Shown here: positions 30,523 to 42,564 of the stretch, piece by piece
Position numbering within the stretch: the stretch's first letter is position 1
Layout: each line of letters begins with the position of its first letter
From: Lineus longissimus
Taxonomy: Eukaryota; Nemertea; Pilidiophora; Heteronemertea; Lineidae
Direction: 5' to 3'
Assembly: GCF_910592395.1 (NCBI RefSeq)
Contig: NC_088321.1
Coordinates: forward strand, 9,422,001 to 9,486,000
DNA: 64,000 nt
Made by a program: the position numbers and the translations under genes
Notes under the pieces: model-generated
The model's database searches: none
Told to the model about the DNA's origin: nothing
What the model saw: the letters and a program-made list of their open reading frames with translations, nothing else

Positions 30523-32028
30523 AATATAAATAAGATTTGGGGTTACAATTTTTTCACTGATAACAATAATGTAAGATCTACGCAGAAACAGTAGAAGTCT
30601 AAGAGACAATCATGCCAAACGGTATAAATCAGCCTCAAGTGACTGATGCCTACCTGTAATCAGCTACAGGTGACCGATAGCGACATTAGCAGATCAACTG
30701 GACTGGTGAAACCAGTAGATCGCTTGGATTTATAAACTGCGAAGGCATCTTCAAGCCTTAGACGCTATATTTCCGTCAACTAAATTTCAGGTTGTGCAGC
30801 GTTATGTAACCTCTATGACACATGTCCAGGTTATGTTCTAAATTTAGTATTTCTGGTTTAAACTAAAAGTATGGACTTTCCTGTATCATGTTCAGATGTC
30901 TAAGATAAGTCAGACTTTTCTTTTCAACGTGTTTCAAGCCACATCAAAGTGCACGAACGTTCAGTTCTAAGTTCAGAAATAACATAGACAATTTAGGAAG
31001 GGAGATGTAGTGTAATCCCTATTGCCCCTTTAAGAGTCACTACAGTATGGTGCTGCCACCTTCATGTCAACGGGTTAACAGTGTAATTGCTTCTTTTATC
31101 AAACTTGCATTGTTTACATCTGTCTTATTCAAGTGAACCGTACCCCCAATCCAGCAAAGGACAATACTTCCACATAATAGTCTGGTAAAACATACATCAC
31201 ATGCTACAATATCAGAGGTTATATGATTGGCTCACTAAGGCAAAGGAGGTGGCGCCTGCAAGCAAGTGGCTCGGGAAAAACATATTTATGGTACAATAAA
31301 TTAATCAAAATTAATCAAAGAATATGATCTTTTATAAACATTGGAAGGAAGTAGGGATAAATTATATTTCTCATTTACTAAGACCAGACAAAACAGTGAT
31401 AGTTTTTGAATCACTGGGACTAAAAGCAACCGAATGGTTCAAATGGAGAGGGTTAATGGATGTTATTATAAATAAGATTTGGGGTGATAATTTTAACACT
31501 GATAACAATAATGTAAGATCTACGCAGAAACCGTAGAAGTCTAAGAGACAATCATGCCCAACGGTATAAATCAGCCTCAAGTGACTGATGCCTACCTGTA
31601 ATCAGCTACAGGTGACCGATAGCGACATTAGGAGATCAACCGGACTGGTGAAACCAGTAGATCACTTGGATTTATAAACTCCGAAGGCATCTTGAAGCGT
31701 TAGACGCTATATTTCCATCAACCAAATTTCAGGTTGCGCAGCGTTGTGTAACCTCTATGACGCATGTCCAGGTTACGTCCTAAATTGAGTATTTCTGGTT
31801 TAAACTAAAAGTATGGATTTTCATGTATCATGTTCAGATGTCTAAGATAAGTCAGACTTTTCTTTTCAACGTGTTTCAAGCCACATCAAAGTGCACGAAC
31901 GTTCAGTTCTGAGTTCAGAAATAACATAGACAATTTAGAAAGGGAGATGTAGTGTAATCCCTATTGCCCCTTTAAGAGTCACTACAGTATGGTGCTGCCA
32001 CCTTCATGTCAACGGGTTAACAGTATAA
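30523..32028 (+). repeat. R satellite: end of unit 3, complete unit 4, start of unit 5
   Basis: Two junctions 942 bp apart (TTCATGTCAACGGGTTAACA at 31061 and 32003) prove tandem arrangement. Unit 4 (31059-32000) is the only uninterrupted unit. Unit 5 is cut at 32028 by the LINE. Confidence 0.9.
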
Positions 32029-32096
32029 AGACCAAGTTGGCGGAGGATTTTATCGCTACGGTCGATTCTACTCCTCCTTTTAGTCCGAATTTTAAG

Positions 32097-33738
32097 ATGT
32101 CTAACGTCAATACAAGTCATGCAGAGAATGAAAATAGAAAGCAGAGAGAAGAACGTATGCAATATCATCAATATGATAGTCGTCAGATAGACGATAGAAC
32201 TGTACAGGTGAAGGAAAGTACATGAAAAATCTTCGTGGTTGGTACCAGTGTAATCAAGCATGTACATGTGTATATGCCCAGAGACACTACAAAGATCACG
32301 TGTATTTGGGGTGGAAAGATGGAGGACGTAAAAAGGCTGTTGAGGATATTGAGGAAAACGAATGGAAAAACGTTGAGAAACTGATTATCCAAGCTGGATC
32401 AAACGATATTGACAATAAGCAACCAGTGACAATTGCTGGGAACTTCCAAGAACTTTTTGATCTGGTAAACAAGAAATGTTCAGACGTACAAAACACAGAA
32501 TGTCAGGTAGTTGTATCTGGCATACTGTCAAGACTGGATAAGACTTTCGTGGAAAATGCCCACAAAGTCAACCAAACTGTGCAGATCGTATGTGAACAGA
32601 ACAAAGTGCTATTTCTCGAAAATGAGTCTGCTTTTACTCTTAAAAATGGAGAAGTTGACGATGCTGTCTATGAGGACACAATTCACATAGATAGGAATAT
32701 AGGTACACGTAGACTTGTTAAGAGTTGGGGATACTCCCCAAAAGGTGATGGTTCTCCATGCATTGATGAACTTCAGCTGCAAAATACGTTAAAGTGTAGA
32801 CCGAGAAACGCATGGGTATCCGCATCAGATTTGATTGTTGCAATAGAGGACAGGGAAAACATTGTGCAGCTGGTGAAGCGTCCAAACGGTTTTTTGGTAA
32901 GTAATGCTAAACAATGAAAAGACTTTCAAGGACTTACTCGAAAAAGGAATACAACTTGGAGACGAGGTTGTACCCTGCTATGATATACACCAAAACACCA
33001 GATCAATCAAATCAGTGTGCATAACTGACATTCCATGCCAAGTAAGCAACAAGTTACTTTGTAGATTACTGTCTCAATTTGGAGAAATAAAGAACATTGA
33101 ATGTAAGTGTCATGAAGGAACAAAAAATTCTAAATGGGAAAATAGAGGTAAAGATGTGTATCACTGCGAACATCCCCAAAACATTACAAGTAGCGATAGG
33201 TGTATATATCAAAATAGACTATGATGGGCAACACGAACCATGCAAAAACTGTAAGTCTGCATCTCACTTCACAAATAAATGTCCCAAACCCCGTCCCTGC
33301 TACATTTGCAAGCAGATGGGGCACAATGGACCGGAATGCCCTCAGGCAAAGGAATGTTTTATCTGCGGTAGGAAAGGTCATCTAAAATGACATTGTAGAG
33401 AGTCCGGAAACCACCAGGGCCCCTCAGCAGCAACAGCTAAAACTGATGAACCTGTATCGGGAAACAAAAACAAACGAGAATCAGTAAACGAAACAGATGC
33501 AAAATCGAAAGAACAAACCGGAGTGGTCAAGGAGGATAAACCATTGACCAGTGCAAAAACGAAACCATTGACCAGTGCAAAAATGAATACAAAAACAACG
33601 GAGGAGGAAATGGACCAAGATTCCGAAAATCGAAAGCGAATCCGAACCCTGGCGGACACTATAAGCCTTTTGATGGATCCATCTAGTCATAGTACACCAA
33701 GTAAAAAACAAAACAAAAAGATAAAGACTAAGAAATAA
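32097..33738 (+). CDS. LINE ORF1: SGNH-like domain, RRM-like domain, three CCHC knuckles; broken
   Basis: Start ATG 32097. An in-frame TGA at 32223 directly precedes the SGNH block I (FVVGTSVIKHV, Ser), read in the start frame. Block III (LIIQAGSNDIDN) and the final Asp/His block (YEDTIHIDRNIG) are in the frame open from 32222 to 32917. Next an RRM-like part (VCITDIPCQVSNKLLCRLLS, about 33018 on), then three CX2CX4HX4C knuckles at about 33240-33394 (CKNCKSASHFTNKC; CYICKQMGHNGPEC; CFICGRKGHLK-stop-HC) and a Lys-rich tail ending at 33738. It would bind LINE RNA. A TGA interrupts the third knuckle. Confidence 0.8.
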
Positions 33739-34020
33739 TGAACAGACTATTATAGTGCAGTGTACTTAAGACTTTTTCGATCCAAATAGGACTAATGATC
33801 GAGTACTCGGATGTAGATATGTTATCTGTTTTGTATGTCAGACTATTATAGACTTTTTCGATCCAAATAGGACTTACCGTACATGTATGATCGAATACTC
33901 GGATGTAAATATGTTATTCGTTTTGTATGTCAAATTTTATAACCTTTTTCATAATTTTTATATTCACAATGTTTATACTCAGAGTGATGCATGATATAGT
34001 GTTAGAGTCAAGTTAGTACC

Positions 34021-34455
34021 ATGACAAGCATTGATAGTGATAATATTGGGCTTCTTATGTATAATATGAGAGGCCTAAGAGATAAAAAAAAGTAACAAAG
34101 GTTTTTGATTTTATAAAATCGTCAAATTGCCAAGTAATGTGCTTACAGGAGACACATAGTGATGCCTCCATTATTGATAAGTGGAGTACTGAGATGAGTA
34201 GCTTTGATTGTTTCTGGAATGGCAATACCTCGAGAAGATGGGGAACAGCTGTTTTGATTAAAAAGTCCGAGGAATTTATAGTTAATGAAGCATTACTCTT
34301 ACATGATGGTAGGACGATCATTGCCAACTTAGCTATGGGCTGTGAGGAATTTAAAAAGTCAATAGTGGTCAATATCTATGCCCCAGCGGACAGTGTAAAA
34401 GAAAGATTAATATACTTTGAAAAACTAAGCAAAGACTTAGATGCCAAATTAAACT
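34021..34455 (+). CDS. LINE ORF2, N-terminal part: AP-like endonuclease
   Basis: ATG 34021 (MTSIDSDNIGLLMYNMRGLR) with a frameshift at a run of eight A (34084-34093). Then VMCLQETHSDASI with the catalytic Glu and IVVNIYAPADSVKERL. The frame is cut at about 34455 by inserted repeat DNA. The GDFN block that should follow is at about 44575. The endonuclease nicks target DNA for target-primed reverse transcription. Confidence 0.8.
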
Positions 34456-34841
34456 AGAAATATATAACGCAATTGGGGCAAATTGCGAATCTATGCCCCC
34501 GCTCACACCACAAAAGTTTGAAGTGTGTCAAACCTCTAGTTCTTCAGTTAACAATCGGAATACCAAAATCTAAGTTGGCTGCTGGCAGTCATATTGGATT
34601 TTGGAACACGCCCAAAATTGATAGAGAGCATCCCCTGAATGACCATTGCACCACAAAAGTTTGAAGTGTGTCAAACCTCTAGTTCTTCAGTTAACAATCG
34701 GAATACCAAAATCTAAGTTAGCTGCTGGCAGCCATATTGAATTTTGGGTAAATCGACAGGGAACCTCCCCTACACAACTTCATCACACCACATAAGTTTC
34801 AGGTCTGTCACTCACTGGTTCTTGAGTTACAGGTCGGAATG
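34456..34841. mobile_element. Non-coding repeat with TGCCCCCGCT ends, left part
   Basis: An AT-medium repeat made of internal units of about 140-170 bp (ACCACAAAAGTTTGAAG and AACAATCGGAATACCAAAAT recur). It continues at 43764-44568 beyond the gypsy element. Both outer ends contain TGCCCCCGCT in inverted orientation. It interrupts the LINE endonuclease. No coding sequence. Confidence 0.75.
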
Positions 34842-34845
34842 CGAA

Positions 34846-35049
34846 TGTGGCGGGGAGAAATAGTACCACTTCCCCTTTAAGGTTTTGTGCACTGCGCAGA
34901 TGGACTGCGCAGTCTCTCTCTGAATTACGACACCGAGCAGACGAAATTGTATGAGATTTGCGGGATAAATAAATGAGTATTTTGTACATCAGAAGTGGAT
35001 TTAGTAATAGCAGAGCAGGTTGCAGTGGAGTAGATATGAGACCTCTACA
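34846..35049 (+). repeat. 5' LTR of the gypsy element
   Basis: TGTGG...CTACA, 204 bp. It contains an ACTGCGCAG / CTGCGCAGT pair and AATAAATAAATGAG, a likely poly(A) signal region. Confidence 0.9.
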
Positions 35050-35051
35050 TC

Positions 35052-35062
35052 TGGCGCCCAAC
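35052..35062 (+). promoter_or_regulatory. Primer binding site
   Basis: TGGCGCCCAAC, two bases after the 5' LTR. Its start is like sites used with tRNA primers in other LTR elements; the exact tRNA is not determined. Confidence 0.65.
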
Positions 35063-35552
35063 TTAGAGGCCGTCTAAGAAGAACTAAGACGAGAAGAACC
35101 CGATTTGTTCAGCAGCCGCTCGAAAATATTTGACACTGCGTCCTGCCATTTCCCGATTTCCCGGCGAAAATTTTAAAATGAAGATTTTTGGCCTATAAAA
35201 GCACAAAATGAAAGTAAAAAGTCCGTAAGGACACGAATGCGTACAAAACAGATGCAGTGCATGAAGGCTTGCTGGTTCTTTTGCCGCTAAGCCAGCCAAA
35301 AGCCGTGTTTTTCATCGCCGTCGGTGTCCGGAAATAGGTCCCGCTTCAACCCGTCCGACAACCGAACGTTGGTTTTCATGTAGTAAATGGAGTCATGTGA
35401 CCGCGGTTGTGTAGCCCGGCTGTAAAGACGCATCTGAACCGTCAAGGAAGTAGGACGTAGGCCTATTTACTCTAAACTGTTGGTTCTGCGCCACTGTTAG
35501 TATAATAAAGTTTGTAAGATAAATTATGTAGTCATGGCTTTTGCAGGGAAAA

Positions 35553-36298
35553 ATGCCAAGACCACGATATTTGCTGCCAGAGGCAGCGGCGGAGCCAGAA
35601 AGTAGCGACAGTGACTCGAGCCGGGGAACAACCCAGGAAGACGACAGCTCAGAGTACGTCACGGCGGATGAGTGGTGGCCAGAGGAGGAAGCATCCCCTC
35701 GAAGGATAATTAGGAACGTACCCCGTCGTGTGTACATCATATCGGATTCGCTCTTAGCGAGGGCGATGTTCCCTGAGTGGATTGGTTCAGTAGCCATCGA
35801 ACTTATTGTCATCAGGGTTGGCCGTTTCCGCCACTTGGACGATATTGTGTGAGAAATACTGCAGGAACAACAGGGACCAGTAGTTTTTGTGATTTGTGGC
35901 GGTGGTAACGACATTTTCTCACACCGGGACCGACGCTGTCCGCCACCACCTACAACACGTGACCCCGAACTGGAGGATACCAGCGGTGTCGCCCCGTACT
36001 AGGAGGAATTGGCCGCGTGGTTAACCGCGTGCGTGAGCACCACGAAGCCTCACGTTTGGTCTTGGGCACGGTACCACCGCGGTGCAATCTCTCGCGGGCA
36101 GAGGAAAGGGCCAATCGTGGAAGTAATGCAGAAGTGTTAAGCTTCCATCGACAACAAGGGTACAGACCGGTGTTTTTGGACCGGTGCGTGGCCAGGAGAC
36201 GGCGGTCAGTACATCCAGGACGTCGTACGTTACAAGCTTTCCAAGTGGATGTTATGAGGAGAATTAGGGAAGTGTTGCAACAGTTCGATCAGGACTAA
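35553..36298 (+). CDS. SGNH-hydrolase-like ORF upstream of gypsy gag, broken
   Basis: ATG 35553, acidic N-terminus (EPESSDSDSS). RRVYIISDSLLARAM fits block I (Ser), VVFVICGGGNDIFSHRDRR after a TGA at 35850 fits block III, LVLGTVPPRCN and SVHPGRRTLQAFQVDVMRRI (36017-36298, other frame) fit block V with its His. At least one stop (35850), a second (36000) and a frame change separate the blocks. The order and spacing match the Ngaro hydrolase at 12816. A hydrolase before gag is unusual for Ty3/gypsy. An AG acceptor-like CTTTTGCAG lies just before the ATG. Confidence 0.6.
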
Positions 36299-36420
36299 GT
36301 AAATGCACTTTGGTGAATTTGAGGCAGTAGGTTCTGAGCCACTGTCGCAATAAAATAAATTTATAACAAATTATTGTTCAAGTTTTGTTTAAGTAGAGTA
36401 GGTGTGAGACATTGTTCACG

Positions 36421-37494
36421 ATGGCGGCTAACATTAGGCCAAAACTAAAAGCATTTGCTGGAGAGACAAGGGAAAATTTTGAGCTTTTTGTCCCGGCTGA
36501 TGGGGACCAACCACGGCATGAGGCCCTTCCCCTTTTTCTCTTAGGTAGAGCATTTATTACATACGACGCATTGACGGCAGCAGAAAAGGCAGACTATGCC
36601 CTACTAAAGACCGCCCTAAGGGCGCGACTGGTGCCTGGTGATCATGATCTGATCAGGCACCAGGAGTTTATGGGAATGACAAAGCAAACAGGCGAGACAA
36701 TGTCGTCATTTGAGCTCCGGATCATGCAGGCAATAACTATCGCCTATGCTGATTTTCCGGGTGCAGCTCGGGAAGCTCTGGCCAAGGAGCAGTTTATCAG
36801 AGGGATTGGGGATGGTGACACTCAGTTACACCTCCTCACCCACAACCCCGCCACTCTGCGGGCAGCAGTACAGCTTGCCGAACAGTACGAGCAAGTTCGT
36901 CGTGTTGCCTCGGTCCAGTCAGTGAGGGGTGTAGCTCACCCAAAGACGCCAGGGTCTGGTTCTGGGGCCGACTCTGCCTTAAGGGATCTGACGGACCAGG
37001 TAAAACTGCTGGGGCAGCAGATAAAAGAACTAAAGGTGGGGAAAGAGGTACCACAACACCGACACAGGTCGGATGGTGCTAACCCTAATCAATCGGGGCC
37101 TGGTTCTGAGGCCGGCCCGACACACAATGAGGGACGAGGACGTGGGCAAGGGCGGTTTAGGACCAAGCGAAACTTCCCCAGAAACCGGGACACTTCAAGT
37201 AGAAGTGAATTTGAGGACCATGGGGGAGCAGAGACGCGTCAGTATTGGCCAGGACAAGCATGGACACAACCAAATAGAGGACAAACTTGGTCTGCACCAC
37301 GCACAACCGGCCAACAGGGATGGTATCATGCCATGCCAGACGGCCCGGAACTGTCGCAGCCTCAATCGAACGAAGGAATGTCGGCTGAGCAACAGCGGAA
37401 GCCCTTCAAGGGCTTGTGTGACTATTGCGGCCAGCCAGGACACATTTTGCGTCATTGCTGGAATCTGAAGCACGCTCAGGGGCAGGGGGAATAA
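36421..37494 (+). CDS. gypsy gag
   Basis: ATG 36421, intact frame of 357 codons. A capsid-like helical region (about residues 10-160, including LLGRAFITYDALTAAEKADY and ETMSSFELRIMQ) is followed by a basic Gly/Arg/Gln-rich region and one CCHC knuckle CDYCGQPGHILRHCWN near the end. It forms the particle and binds element RNA in the cytoplasm. The frame overlaps the protease frame by about 70 bases, so pol would be reached by frameshifting. Confidence 0.85.
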   Translation: MAANIRPKLKAFAGETRENFELFVPADGDQPRHEALPLFLLGRAFITYDALTAAEKADYALLKTALRARLVPGDHDLIRHQEFMGMTKQTGETMSSFELRIMQAITIAYADFPGAAREALAKEQFIRGIGDGDTQLHLLTHNPATLRAAVQLAEQYEQVRRVASVQSVRGVAHPKTPGSGSGADSALRDLTDQVKLLGQQIKELKVGKEVPQHRHRSDGANPNQSGPGSEAGPTHNEGRGRGQGRFRTKRNFPRNRDTSSRSEFEDHGGAETRQYWPGQAWTQPNRGQTWSAPRTTGQQGWYHAMPDGPELSQPQSNEGMSAEQQRKPFKGLCDYCGQPGHILRHCWNLKHAQGQGE

Positions 37495-37709
37495 CTTCGG
37501 CCGTCAAGGAGGGTCACTTGGCGGCCACCCAGCAAAGTCTGGACCCAAGGAAAGTAATGCCGAGGGTGAAGGTAAGGATAGGCAAGGAAGAAGGACTAGC
37601 ACTAGTGGATACTGGCGCAGAGATTTCTGTTATACGTGAGAACCTGTGGCGGGGCTGTCAGCCCCCGGATCTCTTGCTGGAAAAGTCCAGTGAAGTCCAC
37701 ACACAGTGA
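37425..37709 (+). CDS. gypsy protease, N-terminal part
   Basis: In the frame overlapping gag. It carries the active-site ALVDTGAEISVI (aspartic protease D-T-G) at about 37602-37637. The frame ends at 37709 in a TGA; the rest of the protease (SPLILGWDFMLAHNISI) is in the next frame from 37706, so a frameshift divides the domain. Confidence 0.8.
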   Translation: MRPARTHFASLLESEARSGAGGITSAVKEGHLAATQQSLDPRKVMPRVKVRIGKEEGLALVDTGAEISVIRENLWRGCQPPDLLLEKSSEVHTQ

Positions 37710-39402
37710 CCGGAGACACTCTTGATGTCAAGGGTTGCTCAATGGTATCTGTGACCTTGGGCAACCTCACCCTACCTCACCGCTTTCGAGTTGTCAGCAA
37801 TGAAGACAGCCCCTTAATCCTTGGGTGGGACTTCATGCTGGCCCACAACATCTCTATTAACCCCCGTCAACACCAGCTGCGAATAGGGGACGAGATCTTT
37901 CCCTTAGCATATAGAGACCCCAAGCCGCCAGGCGTGTGCCAAGTTAAGACCACAGAAGAGCGAATAATTCCACCACACTCTGAGGTTATCTGCCCAGGGC
38001 AACTGCTCCATGACTGTGGTCACCCAATGCTCCAATACAGCGGAGTTCTAGAGCCAAGGAATGGCAACGAAATACTCATGGCGCGTATAGTAGCTACTGC
38101 GTCCGACGCAATTATACCTGTGCGGATAATGAACCCGGAAGACGAGCCACTGTTGGTACGTAAAGGGAAACTCGTGGGGGATTTCCATAGTCTAGACACC
38201 TCTTCAGAACCTCAGGTGAGAGGAACTTACGAGTTACTCGAGGAATTCGAGACGGATGAGGATGAAAGACCGTGGCCACGTACCCAGTCGGAATCTCAGG
38301 TTGAGGAGTCAACATTGCCAGCTGTTGACCTCTCGGGATGCGAGCTAGACGAAGAACAACTCGCTCGTCTCAAAGATTGTTTACGCCGGAATGCTGACGT
38401 GTTTAGTAAAACTCCTAGTGATATTGGATTGACCCACCTTATCGAACACACCATCGATACGGGAACTGCAGCACCAATAAAGCAGAAACCGAGGAGAATA
38501 CCATTCCATGTGAGGGATACCATGGGGGGACAGGTCAGCGACATGTTTCAGGATGGGATCGTCGAACACTGCACCGGCCCTTGGTCATCACCAGTTGTGC
38601 TTGTCAAGAAAAAGAACGGTGATCTCAGATTCTGCGTAGATTATAGAAAACTGAATGGTGTTACGGTGAAAAACGCTCATAGCCTCCCACGGACAGATGA
38701 TGTCTTGTCCGAGATGTCTGGGTCAACTGTATTCACTACACTTGATCTCACCAGCGGATATTGGCAGGTCCCTGTGGCAGAAAAGGATCGCGACAAAACA
38801 GCTTTCTCTGTCGGACCTGACCTCTACCGGTTTACCCGTCTCCCATTTGGCTTATGCAATGCACCGCCTTTGTTCGCCAAGCTCATTGAACTTGTATTCA
38901 GTGGAATGGATTGGCGAGTACTTGCGACCTACTTAGACGACCTGCTTATCTACACAAAGACATTTGACGAGCATCTCGTGGTTTTAGAGGAGGTATTTAG
39001 TCGACTTCGTGAGGCTAATCTGAAGCTGAAACCCAGTAAATGTAAAATAGCCCAACCCAAAACAATAAATGTAGGACACGAAGTATCAGAACATGGAGTT
39101 CGACCAGATCCGGAAAATGTGTCGAAAGTAATGGAGTGGCCTATACCGAAAAATGAGAGACAGGTACGAAGTTTCCTCGGACTGGCCTCCTACTATCGAC
39201 GTTTCGTCGAGGGGTTCGCGAAAGTGGCTCGACCCCTGAACCACCTCCTAGAGAAGGATGTAGCTTTTGTGTGGGATGAGGCCTGTCAACAGAGTTTCGA
39301 GACACTGAAAGAAAACCTTTCATCACCACCTATTTTAGGACACCCTCGTTGGGGTGAACCGTTTGTTGTGAGTACAGATGCCGAGCTGACTTTGCAGTCG
39401 AA
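37706..39402 (+). CDS. gypsy reverse transcriptase
   Basis: Open frame with the end of the protease, then the RT: VVLVKKKNGDLRFCVDYRKL, FTTLDLTSGYWQVPV (first Asp), FTRLPFGLCNAPPLF and the catalytic ATYLDDLLIYT at about 38925-38957. Thumb and connection follow (RSFLGLASYYRRFVEGFAK). The RNase H starts (EPFVVSTDA) and the frame is lost by one base at about 39380-39402. All RT catalytic Asp residues are present. Confidence 0.9.
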
Positions 39403-40446
39403 GCGGTACTGTCACAGGAGCAGGATGGAGTGGAGCGGGTGATCGCTTATGCAAGCAAGTCTCTAAATAGGACAGAACGCAATTGGGCTACGTTTGACAA
39501 AGAGTTTTGGGCTATTGTGTGGGCACTACGACACTTCCATATTTATTTATGGGGTTCTACCTTCACCGTTTTCACTGACCATCGCCCACTGACATATCAG
39601 AAAACTCTTAAGTTGGAGAGTGAACCATCCGGACGGCGGAATAGATGGGCCATTGAGATCTGTTCCTATGGAGATTTCGAGATCAGACATAGGGCAGGAA
39701 AACTCAACGGAGCTGCAGACGCACTAAGTCGACGACCATCAGAGAACCAGGAAGAAATTCAGGACTTGGGAGAGCCTGGGAATTCCGGCAAAGTACGTGC
39801 AGCCATGCTATCACCGACGGAGCAGGGATCTTTAAATCAGGGGAAGAGGATACAGCTGGTGCAGAATCAAAACTCCAGCACTAAGACCGAACCTCTAGCG
39901 GAACCTCAGGTGGTTCAAGTCGCCCCTGTTGGTAATGGAGAACAGAAGAAGCTCAGGCAAATGCAGGAGCAAGACTCCAAGACAACAGCGGAGCTGCGGG
40001 AGGAACCACAGGCGGTTCTAGTCACCCCCGTTGGAGATGAGAAGCAAGCAAAACCAAGAAAGCAAAGGAAAAGGAACAGGAAATCCGCATGGTATAGGAC
40101 AGAGCCAACCAAACCGGAGCTTGTGGTTCAGAAGCCCAAGTCGGTGGTGCCGGCAAAACCAGCGGGGCCCGAGGGTACAGAACCCAAGGAATCGAAACAT
40201 AAGAAAACTGTCACGTTTGCACCCACAGTGGAATTCCAGACACTTACTACTACTGGAAAAGGTAGTTCAGGTATCCGAGTAACATCTATGGCACCGTCAG
40301 GCGATGTTGCTGAACCTACCAATTCTGTAGAGGCCGAACAAGAGTCAGACCCCGATATTTCCGTAGTTCGGATGTGGGTATGCACAAAGTTGAAACCGGA
40401 CTTGAAACAGATGACAGACCAAGGCAGGGTATTGAAGAAGTATTGA
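39403..40446 (+). CDS. gypsy RNase H and linker
   Basis: RNase H continues in this frame: VIAYASKSLNRTERNWATFD, FWAIVWALRHF, FTVFTDHRPL and HRAGKLNGAADALSRRP. A long linker (about 39750-40440) follows, rich in Lys, Gln, Pro and Glu, with an internal near-repeat (VVQVAPVGNGEQKKLRQ and VLVTPVGDEKQAKPRKQ). The frame stops at 40444 (TGA) before the integrase zinc finger. Confidence 0.85.
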   Translation, partial: AVLSQEQDGVERVIAYASKSLNRTERNWATFDKEFWAIVWALRHFHIYLWGSTFTVFTDHRPLTYQKTLKLESEPSGRRNRWAIEICSYGDFEIRHRAGKLNGAADALSRRPSENQEEIQDLGEPGNSGKVRAAMLSPTEQGSLNQGKRIQLVQNQNSSTKTEPLAEPQVVQVAPVGNGEQKKLRQMQEQDSKTTAELREEPQAVLVTPVGDEKQAKPRKQRKRNRKSAWYRTEPTKPELVVQKPKSVVPAKPAGPEGTEPKESKHKKTVTFAPTVEFQTLTTTGKGSSGIRVTSMAPSGDVAEPTNSVEAEQESDPDISVVRMWVCTKLKPDLKQMTDQGRVLKKY

Positions 40447-41818
40447 AGTGAATTTGAGAGGCTGGAAATGCACGATGGGGTACTCTGCCACCGCCGCAAA
40501 GTAAAAGACAGAATAAGCCTGCGTCAAGTCCTCTCCCCAGGCCTTCGCCTCTCTGCCCTCCAGGATATACATGCCGGAGTCACCGCTGCTCACCTTGGAC
40601 GAAACAAAACCTTGGGTAAAATGAACACCGGATTTTTCTGGCCAGGGACTTCTGCCGTACATGTCCCCTATGTGTAGCTCGCAAGAAGCCAGTCCCAAGG
40701 ATGAGAGCACCGATGGAGAGTATCAAGACCTGCCACCCATTGGAATTAGTCGCCACCGACATTACAGAGCTACCTGTGTCACCCAGAGGTAACCGGTACG
40801 CTCTAATGGTAGAAGACCATTTCACAAAATATTCCAACGTGTACCCTATGAAAGATCAGACTGCTCGCACAGTAGCTGACATCTTATTCAGGGAATATGT
40901 GAGAGAACACGGAGTACCAGAGAGCTATCATTCCGACCAGGGTCGGCAATTTGAGGCAGATGCTGCCAGGAATTGTGTGTCCTGTTGGAGATCTACAAAT
41001 CACGAACCACACCTTATCACCCTCAGGGGAATGGGATGGTGGAGAGATTCAATAAGACACTAAAGGAAATGATAGCGAAGAATACCAAGGAAAATGGCAC
41101 CGACTGGGACTTGAATCTGGGCCCAATGGCTCTAGCATACAATTCCAGCATTCATGAATCGACTGGATTCTGCCATTTTTTTTGATGCATGGACGAGAGC
41201 CTCGATTACCACCTGATGTCATCTATGGCACACCAACACCACAGTACTGGAGGAAAGCTGGAAGTTATGCTAAGGATCTGCACAAAGGGCTGCAGTCTGC
41301 CTTTGAATCAGCAAGGGAAAACCTAGCACTGGCACAGAGACGCCAGAGAAAGGTGTATGATAAATGGTCCCACCACCACCCCTATCGAGCGGGTGAAAAA
41401 GTTTGGCTATTGACCATGGTGTCAAAGCATCGCCATAGGAAGCTGGCACTCCCCTGGGAGGGACCTTATCTGGTGTTAAAGAGGATTAAGACTGCAGATG
41501 GACTCCCAGGAGTGGTCTACCGCATACAGCACGAAAGAACAAAGAAGTATGCAACAGTCCACCATAATAGGTTGAAACCAGATGGAGCCAGATGAAGCAG
41601 CTGTGGAGCACCAAGAACCAGTACTAGCAGCACCAGCTAGAGAAGCACTAGACCCGGTACCAGTAGCCGTGCCACCGGACGCCCCTGCACCTGTAGTCAC
41701 TAGGTCGGGTAGAGTGGTCAGGAGACCGGCCCGCCTAAACGACTTTGTAGAGGGACTAATCCTCGGACAGCCGTTAGATGCACTGGAACCCCAGGGGTTA
41801 AATATGGAAAGAGAGTAG
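40447..41818 (+). CDS. gypsy integrase and pol C-terminus, several frameshifts
   Basis: Zinc-binding region DIHAGVTAAHLGRNKTL in one frame (to 40677). The catalytic core begins in another frame from 40701 (VATDITELPV, first Asp; YHSDQGRQFE, second Asp). The Glu is in PQGNGMVERFNKTLKEM (frame 40973). A run of nine T at about 41174 shifts the frame again. The C-terminal part (41182-41595) has WEGPYLVLKRI, a GPY/F module, and 41582-41818 has TRSGRVVRRPARLNDFV, typical of gypsy pol ends. It inserts the cDNA into chromosomes; broken here. Confidence 0.85.
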
Positions 41819-42560
41819 TGGGAAGGCGATGGCATAACTGACGCCTGTGCCTCCGGAAATGTTCCCTACTCGATCGCACTTATACTGATGGTGATGGGAA
41901 GGCGATGGCTGTCCAATGCCTGTGCCGAGAAAATATTCCCTAGTCAGCAACGGAACCGGATGAATAGTGAGGCTACCTACCAGGCCTACGAAATATCACC
42001 CCGGTTGGTGGAGTCAAGATGGTTATTCTGGATGAGATCTTACGGAGCAACGATTAAGAGTCTGATCAGTGTGATTCTTACGGTGTGGATCCCCAGGGAT
42101 TCGTAAAAGGAAATATTTGCCTGTGGGGGCATTGTACATGTAGTGTGATGTATATATCTATGAACAGTGGGGAGTCAGTGACGTTGTCAGTGTAATGAAC
42201 AATGGAGAAAGGAAAGACGTTAACCTTATCCGCGCGCACTGCATATGGTGGTCTATGTTATAGTGACTGTGTCTCAGCACAAACAGTGAAGTTTTAAAAT
42301 TGGAATTGCACTTAGTGACTGTGTCTCAGCACAAACATTGCAATTTGCACAATGGAAGTTTTAAAATTCTAGACACTCGGGACGAGTGTGGATGATGGTT
42401 CATTCCTTCAGGAGGGAGGGGAGGAAGTGCATAATTTTTCTGTGTAGTAGTTTTTAGACCGCATGCATTCTAAAAGTGTAATTATGTTTGTTGATTTGTG
42501 ACTGTTGGTAATTAATTGTTGGATTTTTGTACTTGTCATAGTAAGGAGTGAGCGCACCCA
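41819..42560. other. gypsy non-coding 3' region
   Basis: No conserved ORF. A direct repeat GTGACTGTGTCTCAGCACAA occurs at about 42261 and 42317. A truncated copy of a PPT-like GGGAGGGGAGGAAG lies at about 42414. Confidence 0.5.
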
Positions 42561-42564
42561 TTAA

